Shown here piece by piece: positions 14,872-20,723 of a stretch of DNA of 34,615 nt (position 1 is the first letter of the stretch; every line of letters starts with the position of its first letter). The notes under the pieces are model-generated. The model was not told the origin of the DNA. It was given only the letters and a program-made list of their open reading frames with translations, and made no database searches. This stretch comes from JBCCFW01 sp039029535 (GTDB taxonomy: Bacteria > Acidobacteriota > JBCCFW01), in the NCBI GenBank assembly GCA_039029535.1, contig JBCCFW010000071.1, forward strand, positions 1 to 34,615. Direction: 5' to 3'. Position numbers and translations under genes: made by a program.

Positions 14872-15525
14872 TCCCGCCGTGGCGAGGACGTCGGCGTACT
14901 CGTTCCAGGTCCAGCCGGAGTGGCCGGGCACCCAGGACAGGCTGACGTCGGGTCGTGCCTTGCAGAGCGCGTGCAGCTCCTGAACGAGCTCGAGGTTCTT
15001 GATGGGACCACTCTTGCGCTTCCAGCCTCGGCGGGCCCAGCCGTCGGCCCACTCGTTGATGGTCTTCACGCAGAGCTGCGAGTCGCTGTAGACGGTGATC
15101 GACGCGTCCTCGTCGAGGAGCTTCGCCGCTTCGATGAGGGCCTGGAGCTCCATCCGGTTGTTGGTCGAGTCGTGCTCACCGCCGCGGAGCTGCTCCCGCA
15201 CGACGCCGTCTTCCACCCAGACCAGCCCCCAGCCACCCGGGCCGGGGTTGGGGGAGGCGCCGCCGTCGGTGAACAGGCCGCTCTGTGGGCCCTCGTGGTA
15301 GCGCTCGACCACCGAGCGGAGACGCTCGTCGACGGTGCCGCCGGTGGGTGGACGGGTGGGTGTCGCGCGTCGACCGCCCCGCGCCTTCTTGCGTCGACCG
15401 CTGCTGCCGCCACCCTTGCCGTCGCGGCAGGACATGCACTGCTTCGGCACCCAGTTGGGGTACTTGGACTGCACGGCCGGCGGCAGGTCGAAGGTGCTTC
15501 CGCAAGAGTCGCAAGTGAAGGACAT
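14854..15525 (-). CDS. rnhA: RNase HI with N-terminal zinc ribbon
   Basis: The 223-residue protein is predicted to cut the RNA strand of RNA-DNA hybrids. The N-terminus (residues 1-36) is a zinc ribbon with C5, C8, C30 and C33. It is joined by a Gly/Ser/Arg/Lys-rich linker (37-63) to an RNase H fold (about 82-217). The catalytic carboxylates are present: D87 (TDGGAS), E126 (RMELQA), D148 (YSDSQL), D212 (NEYAD), and H202 in GHSG. Classical RNase HI is about 155 residues and has no ribbon; the added domain probably binds nucleic acid. Its stop codon lies inside the last unit of the 90-bp array. It is divergent from the gene at 15675. Confidence 0.92.
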   Translation of the reverse strand: MSFTCDSCGSTFDLPPAVQSKYPNWVPKQCMSCRDGKGGGSSGRRKKARGGRRATPTRPPTGGTVDERLRSVVERYHEGPQSGLFTDGGASPNPGPGGWGLVWVEDGVVREQLRGGEHDSTNNRMELQALIEAAKLLDEDASITVYSDSQLCVKTINEWADGWARRGWKRKSGPIKNLELVQELHALCKARPDVSLSWVPGHSGWTWNEYADVLATAGREELR

Positions 15526-15631
15526 GTCGGTGGGGCTCCAAGTGAGGGGCGCTTCGCCCGCGACTGTAGCGATCGATGGGGGCTGGCGGGAAGAACTCGG
15601 GGGCGGGGGCGACGTACGATCCCACCGTCAG

Positions 15632-15656
15632 GGAGCTTCTCCCGCCGAGAAGCTCC
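15632..15656. promoter_or_regulatory. Perfect 10-bp dyad in the leader of the 15675 gene
   Basis: GGAGCTTCTC (15632-15641) and GAGAAGCTCC (15647-15656) are exact reverse complements around the 5-base loop CCGCC. The dyad lies 6 bases before the GAGGAG ribosome site (15663-15668) of the next gene. It could be an RNA hairpin controlling translation or an operator for a dimeric repressor. No T-run follows. Confidence 0.55.
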
Positions 15657-15674
15657 GCCAGCGAGGAGCTTCAC

Positions 15675-16127
15675 GTGCACGAGGTCACGGGGTGGGACAA
15701 GTTGAAGACCTGGCTCTTGCCGCCCTTCGCTGTCTGGCTCGTCCTGTTCGGCGAGGACTGGCATCGACAGGAGCATCGGGGTCGGTACGACGCTCACCAC
15801 CGAGCCGACGTGCTCTGGGGCAACACGCTGGAGCGTGACTTCGACTCCTGCTTCGACGAGGCCTACTCGCTCTGGCGCCTGCCCAAGGAGTCGCTCGTCG
15901 ACCACGAGCGACTCTCGCGCTGCCTGAGGCTCGCTCGCTGGCGCATGGAGCTGTCGCCGGGATGCGAGGGCGATCCGGCCTGCTTGCGGGTCCTGCTCAA
16001 GGACCTCGACGGCTGCCTGGCTCAGTCGCAGCGACGCGATGGGGCCGGGGGTTGGCACGTCGACCGCGTCGTGTTGGGAGAGTGCCTCCACCTCGAGCAC
16101 CAGTGGGAGCTCCTCGTCGGCGGGTGA
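15675..16127 (+). CDS. Unknown protein with one N-terminal hydrophobic segment
   Basis: The 150-residue protein matches no family I know. GTG at 15675 is chosen because GAGGAG stands 6 bases upstream; an in-frame ATG at 15576 would add 33 residues, lacks a ribosome site and would place the dyad inside the coding region. Residues 8-26 (DKLKTWLLPPFAVWLVLF) form a short possible membrane anchor. The rest is soluble and rich in Trp, Cys, His and Asp/Arg, with five Cys (DSCFDE, SRCLRL, GCEGDPAC, DGCLAQ, GECLHL) spread over 90 residues and no CxxC pair. Codon use is like the neighbours. The stop falls at the start of the 95-bp repeat array. Confidence 0.6.
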   Translation: MHEVTGWDKLKTWLLPPFAVWLVLFGEDWHRQEHRGRYDAHHRADVLWGNTLERDFDSCFDEAYSLWRLPKESLVDHERLSRCLRLARWRMELSPGCEGDPACLRVLLKDLDGCLAQSQRRDGAGGWHVDRVVLGECLHLEHQWELLVGG

Positions 16128-16398
16128 CCTGGCTCGCTTGGTCTCGGATCCCTGCTTGGGGCGTCCGGCAGGAGCGGAACGCTCCCGCGGCCGCCTGAGG
16201 AGTTCTCCCCGTCGGCGAGTGACCTCATCGGCTTGGTCTCGGAGCCTCGCTCGGGGCGTCCGGCAGGGGCGGAACGCTCCCGCGGCCGCCTGAGGAGTTC
16301 TCCCCGTCGGCGAGTGACCTCATCGGCTTGGTCTCGGACACTGGTCTGGGGCATGGTTGAGCCAGCGGCTTCTCCCGCGGCCGCCGAGGAGTGCTCCC
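16124..16398. repeat. 95-bp tandem repeat array ending at a gene start
   Basis: GTGACCT recurs at 16124, 16219 and 16314, spaced exactly 95 bases. The first two units share nearly all positions after the first 45 bases, including the block CGCGGCCGCCTGAGGAGTTC. The third unit is diverged and shortened to 85 bases, and its GAGGAG (16386-16391) sits 7 bases before the ATG of the next gene. The array starts in the stop codon of the upstream unknown gene and fills the whole intergenic gap. Confidence 0.93.
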
Positions 16399-17442
16399 AT
16401 GCAAGCTCCCGGCACCGTTGCTCGCTCGCTCCCACGTCCGCTCGTAGTGCCCCTCCTGGCCGGCACCATGGCCTGGGCGCTGGTCGTCTCGGCCGCCCCT
16501 CCGGTCAGCGCCGACTTCGTCGATCGCCCCGTCCGCGAGGTGCTCTCGACCCTCGCCGCTCGGGCGGACCTCCAGCTCGTGATGGATCCCGACATCGGCG
16601 GAGACATCACTCTCCACGTGAGGGATCAGCCCTGGGAGCTGGTCCTCCAGCAAGTTCTCGCGACCTCCGGTCTCGCGGCCGACCGTCAGGGCCGCGTGCT
16701 CCGTGTCGCCACGCCCGAGCGGCTGATCCGCGAGGCACGCGACTCGGCGGCCTGGCGCGCCGAGCGGGATCGCGGCGGTGACGTCCGCACCATCGCCCGC
16801 AGCTTCTCCCACGCCGGCGCCGACGACGTCGCCGCGCTGCTCCGGGGCTGGGTCGACGCCAGCATCGAGATCTTCACCGACGCCCGGACGAACACGGTCT
16901 TCCTCCGCGGGCCGGAGTCCAAGCTCCAGGCCGCCGGCGTGCTCGTCGAAGGCCTTGCCGACCATCGACGCAGCAGCGTCCGGACGCCGGCCGCGGCCCC
17001 CCTGCGGCAGCCCTCGTGGTCCCTGCCAGGAGCGGCCCTGGATGGCCTGAGGGTGGAGCTCCGCCAGCTCGACGTCGGGCTCCCGCCCACGCCGCGAGGC
17101 GCCCGCGCCGGAAGCCTGCCCACGCGTCCGGCCCTGAAGCACCTCTCGCTCTCCGGCCCCCAACTCGACGACCTGTCCCGACGCTGGGCCGAGCGCCTGG
17201 GACCCCCGCGGCTCTTCGACCTCGCGAGCGGCACGTCGACCGACCTCGAGCTCACGCCGTCGGGCGCCCTGAAGCTGCGGCTCGTCGCCGTGGAGGACGC
17301 GGGCGAGTCGGTCCTGGCAATCCGTCTCGAGCAGGAGAACGGCCGTCGTCTCCTGGGCTGGCAACGTCGCGCCGGCAGCGGGCTCCTCGTCGAGGTGGGG
17401 CAGGGACCCGAACGCCAAACGTACTGGCTTCGCGTTCTTTGA
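16399..17442 (+). CDS. Secreted protein with secretin N-terminal domains but no secretin pore
   Basis: The 347-residue protein starts at the ATG after GAGGAG; an earlier ATG-type start in the repeat was rejected. The N-terminus is a signal peptide (about 1-38, LVVPLLAGTMAWALVVSAAPPVSA). Residues 40-105 fit the STN short domain found in PilQ, GspD and TonB receptors (VDRPVREVLSTLA, DIGGDITLHVRD, PWELVLQQVL). Residues 129-190 fit a NolW/N1-like domain (SHAGADDVAALLRGW, IFTDARTNTVFLRG). A Pro/Ala linker and a beta-rich C-terminus (about 275-347) follow. The roughly 250-residue secretin beta-barrel is absent. It may be a periplasmic partner of a secretion or pilus machine, or a receptor plug-like sensor. 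It precedes the sensory cluster. Confidence 0.8.
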   Translation: MQAPGTVARSLPRPLVVPLLAGTMAWALVVSAAPPVSADFVDRPVREVLSTLAARADLQLVMDPDIGGDITLHVRDQPWELVLQQVLATSGLAADRQGRVLRVATPERLIREARDSAAWRAERDRGGDVRTIARSFSHAGADDVAALLRGWVDASIEIFTDARTNTVFLRGPESKLQAAGVLVEGLADHRRSSVRTPAAAPLRQPSWSLPGAALDGLRVELRQLDVGLPPTPRGARAGSLPTRPALKHLSLSGPQLDDLSRRWAERLGPPRLFDLASGTSTDLELTPSGALKLRLVAVEDAGESVLAIRLEQENGRRLLGWQRRAGSGLLVEVGQGPERQTYWLRVL

Positions 17443-17611
17443 GGCTGAGTCGACCGAACCTGGCCCGAGCCTTGCTCCTCCTCTCGACGAAGGCGGGCCT
17501 GCCCGCCGAACGGCCCGCCGCGAGGCAAGGGGCCCTTCGGCAGTGGCGCTCTTTCCCATCGGCTTGGGAGAAAGTCCCAGTGGGGCTCGCTGGCACGAGG
17601 AGGTCGCAGGC
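17443..17611 (+). promoter_or_regulatory. Structured leader before the HD-GYP gene
   Basis: This 169-base interval can fold extensively. GGCCC plus CTTGC (17462-17475) can pair with GCAAG plus GGGCC (17525-17534), enclosing a GGCGGG-CCTG-CCCGCC hairpin. Downstream, CCCA/TGGG (17555-17568) competes with TGGGA/TCCCA (17565-17579) because both use 17565-17568. The ribosome site GAGGAGG is at 17597-17603. Competing stems just before a ribosome site are what an RNA switch needs, but it matches no riboswitch class I know, including the c-di-GMP classes. Confidence 0.3.
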
Positions 17612-19090
17612 GTGGCAAGTCCCGGCAGCAGCGTGATGACGGAGCGCAACCCAGATGCGGACGTCCTCCTCTCGATGGTCCGTCTCCCGGATCAGGGGGG
17701 CTACCTGGAGGCGGCGACCACCGATCCGGAGGTGCTCGACGGACTCCTCCGCCTGGCGCGGCTGGCGCGGCGCCCCCTCTGGGTCCGTGCGGCCAGCGGT
17801 CGGGTGCTGCTGGCCGCCGGCACCGAGCAACCACCGCCGGCCGCCCTGGCGGAAGCTCCCCTGGAGCTGGGCGGCGTGCGGGTCGGCACCGTGGCCACCG
17901 CGGCCGAGGCGGGTCAGAACGACGACGTGCTGCCGCTGGCGGTCGCCTTGATCGGTCAGCGGCTCCGCCGCGAGTCGGAGACGAGCGCGCTCACCGACGA
18001 GCTCTTGGGGCGGCTTCAGGAGCTGGCTCTGTTCCAGGACGGCACCGCTCGTCTCGCCTCGGCGCCGAATCGTCGTCAGCTCGCCACCACCCTGATCGAG
18101 CTCACGCGAGACCTCATCGACACCGACTGGGCGGCCTGCCTCCACCGGATCGGCGACAAGGTCCGCGTGCTCGCGGTGAGCTCCGACGAGCAGCCCGGAC
18201 CCACGGGCTGGCGGGCGTTGCCTTCCGGCTCCCTCCTCGAGCAGGCCCTCGACGGTCGGGGCGTCATCGTCGCGGCGCAGCTCACGCCCGAGGCGCGCCA
18301 AGGCCTCACCGAGGTCCTCGGACCGGTGGCCGCCGCGGCTGGCTCGGCCCTGCTCACGACCCTTCCGTGGGGGGAGGGTGAAGCGCTCCTCGTCGGTCTC
18401 CGCGGTCCCGAGAGTCCCGCCTTCGACTCCGTCACCGCCCAGCGTCTCGACAGTCTCGCGTCCCAGGCCTCGACCTCGGGTGGTCGGCTCGACCTCCGGG
18501 AGGAGTCGCGCGAGCTCTTCCTCTCGACCATCTGGACGCTCACCTCCGCCATCGACGCGAAGGACCCGGTCACCCATGGCCACGGACGACGCACCGGACG
18601 ACTCGCCGCCGCGGTGGGGCGCGAGCTGGGGATGACGCCCGGCGCGGCCGAGCGGCTCGAGCTGGCGGCGCTGCTGCACGACATCGGCAAGCTGGCAGTG
18701 CCCGAGTCCATCCTCAACAAGGGTGCCTGCCTCTCACGGGTCGAGGTCGACCAGCTCCGGCTCCACTCGGAGCAAGGGGCCGAGATCCTCAGCCCCTTGC
18801 GGGCCCTGGAAGACATCGTCCCGGCGGTCCTGCACCACCACGAGAGGATGGACGGGCGGGGCTATCCGCATGGCCTGGCGGGCGAGGGCATCCCGCTCGG
18901 GGCTCGCATCATCGCCGTGGTCGACGCCTTCGACGCGATGCTGGCCGACCGGCCTCCTCGGCCGGCGCTGCGACCCGACGAGGCGGCCGAAGAGCTCGAT
19001 CGCTGCGCCGGGACGCAGTTCGACCCGGCCGTCGTGTCCGCCTTCCTCGGGCTCCTCTCGCGGGGCTCCGTGCGGCTCGAGGGCCGCTGA
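17612..19090 (+). CDS. GAF-like / HD-GYP domain protein (putative cyclic-di-GMP phosphodiesterase)
   Basis: The 492-residue cytoplasmic protein starts at the GTG at 17612, 8 bases after GAGGAGG; the ATG at 17636 lacks a ribosome site. Residues 1-125 are an uncharacterised domain, 145-290 look like a GAF sensor, and 300-492 are HD-GYP. The metal and substrate residues are all there: DPVTHGHGRRT (319-328), HDIGK (356-360, H356 and D357), HHHERMDGRGYP (408-419). HD-GYP proteins with these motifs hydrolyse cyclic di-GMP to pGpG or GMP. The receiver gene follows with no gap, so the two probably act together, for example the receiver controlling the phosphodiesterase. Confidence 0.92.
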   Translation: MASPGSSVMTERNPDADVLLSMVRLPDQGGYLEAATTDPEVLDGLLRLARLARRPLWVRAASGRVLLAAGTEQPPPAALAEAPLELGGVRVGTVATAAEAGQNDDVLPLAVALIGQRLRRESETSALTDELLGRLQELALFQDGTARLASAPNRRQLATTLIELTRDLIDTDWAACLHRIGDKVRVLAVSSDEQPGPTGWRALPSGSLLEQALDGRGVIVAAQLTPEARQGLTEVLGPVAAAAGSALLTTLPWGEGEALLVGLRGPESPAFDSVTAQRLDSLASQASTSGGRLDLREESRELFLSTIWTLTSAIDAKDPVTHGHGRRTGRLAAAVGRELGMTPGAAERLELAALLHDIGKLAVPESILNKGACLSRVEVDQLRLHSEQGAEILSPLRALEDIVPAVLHHHERMDGRGYPHGLAGEGIPLGARIIAVVDAFDAMLADRPPRPALRPDEAAEELDRCAGTQFDPAVVSAFLGLLSRGSVRLEGR

Positions 19091-19525
19091 GTGGCTGGGA
19101 CGGGAGCCCCCGAGATCCTCGTGGCCGATGACGAGGTCGCGATCGCTTGCTGCGTCGCGATGCTCTTCCGCCGGGCGGGCCACGCCTGCCGGACCGTTCA
19201 CGACGGGCTCTCGGCCTGGCGTGCGCTGAAAGAGGATCGACCCCGCCTCGTGGTGCTCGACCTTCAGCTTCCGGGCCTCTCTGGCTTCGAGCTCTGCAGC
19301 CGGATCCGGGCCGACCCGGAGCTGGCGTCGATGCACGTGCTCGTGCTGACCGGGCACGGCCTGTCGCTGCGAGCGGACTGGCGGCGGCGGGTCGACGCCG
19401 ACCGCTTCCTGCTCAAGCCCGTGGACTCGCGGGTGCTCGTGGAGCACGTCGACGACGTCCTGGGTCAGCCCAGCGCGGACGAGCTCGAGCTTCCCGAGCG
19501 GGACGTGGTGCTCCCTTTGGCATGA
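19091..19525 (+). CDS. Single-domain response regulator (receiver)
   Basis: The 144-residue protein consists of one CheY-like receiver with a short acidic tail. The acid pocket is D13, D14, E15; the phospho-acceptor D57 is in VVLDLQLPG; T87 is in VLTGHG; and K109 is in FLLKPVD. There is no output domain. GTG start directly after the HD-GYP stop. A likely phosphodonor is the CheA encoded downstream; a likely target is the HD-GYP protein or another cluster protein. Both are inferences from position. Confidence 0.92.
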   Translation: MAGTGAPEILVADDEVAIACCVAMLFRRAGHACRTVHDGLSAWRALKEDRPRLVVLDLQLPGLSGFELCSRIRADPELASMHVLVLTGHGLSLRADWRRRVDADRFLLKPVDSRVLVEHVDDVLGQPSADELELPERDVVLPLA

Positions 19526-19582
19526 TCGGTCCAGTCGTCGGGCGCCCGTGTCGGGTCGGTCGAGGCAAGAGGAGCCGAGCGC

Positions 19583-20107
19583 GTGTCCGAGTCCAAGGGC
19601 GAGGAGCTACGTCGCGCCTTCGAGAACGCCGGTCTCGCCGGTGATCAAGAGGCCGATGCTGCCGAGGAGACGATCCAGATCCTGTCGTTCTCCCTGGCTG
19701 CCGAGTGGTACGGCTTCCGGCTGCGCGACCTGATCGAGATCATCGGCGGGGTCCACCCGACCCCGATCCCCTTCACGCCCGCCTTCATCCCGGGCGTCAT
19801 CAACCACCGCGGCAGCGTCGTCTCCGTGGTCGACCTCCGCAACGTGTTCGGCCTGCCGGGCCGGGGGAGCGGGGGAGCGGGGCGGATCGTCCTCGTCACC
19901 TCCGACGACGCGATCGTGGGCTTCCAGGCCGACGAGATCTCCGACATCGTCACCGTGCCCATCAGCACGGTGGAGCCGCCCCTCTCCACGATGGAGAAGG
20001 TGAAGGCCTCCTACATCGAGGGCTGCATCCGGCTCCCGCGAGGGCTCCTCGTCCTCCTCGACTCCAGCACGCTCATCGGTGAGCTCCGGATGCGAGGAGA
20101 GGGATGA
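19583..20107 (+). CDS. cheW: CheW scaffold protein
   Basis: The 174-residue coupling protein links chemoreceptors to CheA. After about 30 residues of acidic extension it shows the CheW fold: ILSFSLAAEWYGFRLRDLIEII (strand and hinge), FIPGVINHRGSVVSVVDLR (the conserved RG-x-x-x-x-V-x-D-L loop), ADEISDIVTVP and YIEGCIRLPRGLLVLLD. AGAGGAG lies 8 bases before the GTG start. The gene downstream overlaps by four bases (ATGA). Confidence 0.94.
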   Translation: MSESKGEELRRAFENAGLAGDQEADAAEETIQILSFSLAAEWYGFRLRDLIEIIGGVHPTPIPFTPAFIPGVINHRGSVVSVVDLRNVFGLPGRGSGGAGRIVLVTSDDAIVGFQADEISDIVTVPISTVEPPLSTMEKVKASYIEGCIRLPRGLLVLLDSSTLIGELRMRGEG

Positions 20108-20577
20108 GCTCGTCGTCCGGGGTGGCCCCGGGCAGCACCGACAGCGAGGTCCTGCTCCTGCTCGTCGGGCCCCTCCACTACGTCGTCCCTCGAGATCAGG
20201 TCCGGGCCATCCACGACCGGATGGACACCCACCTCCCGATGCGCTCGCTCTCCGAGCTCCTGGGCTTCGGGCCGGCTCGCAGCGACGACCGTGTCCTCGA
20301 GGTCGAGTGGCAGGGCAACCTCCGCGGCCTGGCCGTGACCGGCATCGCCGGCATTCGGCAGGTGCGCCCCGGACAGCTCCGGGGCCTGCCGGCCCTGGTC
20401 GAGCGGAATTGCCCCTCCATGTCCGTTCTGGGCCTCGTCGTGCTGGACACCGACACGTCTCAGGAGCGCGATTCCGACGACCCCGGCCTGTCCTGGGAGT
20501 CCCTCGCCGTGGCCCTCGACCTGGACTGCCTGTTCCGCGAGCACTGGCCGGCCGTGCCCGAGCCGCAAGGGGAGTGA
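20104..20577 (+). CDS. Divergent CheW-like protein
   Basis: The 157-residue protein follows CheW by an ATGA overlap. Its pattern VLLLLVGPLHYVVPRDQVRAI resembles the first CheW strand and hinge, and LRGLAVTGIAGIRQVRPGQL resembles the later 'GxxVDxVxxV' segment. The hallmark N-H-R-G loop is missing and replaced by a shorter LPMRSLSELLGFG segment. The C-terminal LAVALDLDCLFR matches the CheW 'LLDLxxLL' end. It could be a second adaptor with altered binding, or a regulator of the array. The family call is tentative, since similarity is in pattern and not in the key loop. Confidence 0.6.
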   Translation: MSSSSGVAPGSTDSEVLLLLVGPLHYVVPRDQVRAIHDRMDTHLPMRSLSELLGFGPARSDDRVLEVEWQGNLRGLAVTGIAGIRQVRPGQLRGLPALVERNCPSMSVLGLVVLDTDTSQERDSDDPGLSWESLAVALDLDCLFREHWPAVPEPQGE

Positions 20578-20599
20578 AGTCAACCGGATCCCCCCTGGG

Positions 20600-20628
20600 T
20601 TGTCAGTCGAGTTTTCTGAGCCTAGGAT
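20600..20628 (+). promoter_or_regulatory. Sigma-70-type promoter for the secreted-protein gene
   Basis: TTGTCA (20600-20605) and TAGGAT (20623-20628) are separated by exactly 17 bases. The site lies in the 146-base gap before the 20724 gene and is the best two-part promoter in the window. It would start transcription near 20635, about 90 bases before the GTG. Confidence 0.55.
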
Positions 20629-20723
20629 CGAGGTACTCAGCTCGAGGCATGGTTCGCATCCCGAGACGGGGCGCATTGGGCTCCCCCGGTGTGGGACAGC
20701 GGCCATGACGGGATGGTATCGAC

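Noticed and set aside
14606..15052. Minus-strand frames with 30-residue repeats over the 90-bp array
   Set aside because: The period of 90 is divisible by three, so any open frame repeats; there is no start signal. A frameshifted RNase HI tail is noted only as a possibility.
17443..17636. Known c-di-GMP riboswitch in the HD-GYP leader
   Set aside because: The conserved core bases of the GEMM-I and GEMM-II classes are not present; only unclassified hairpins can be supported.
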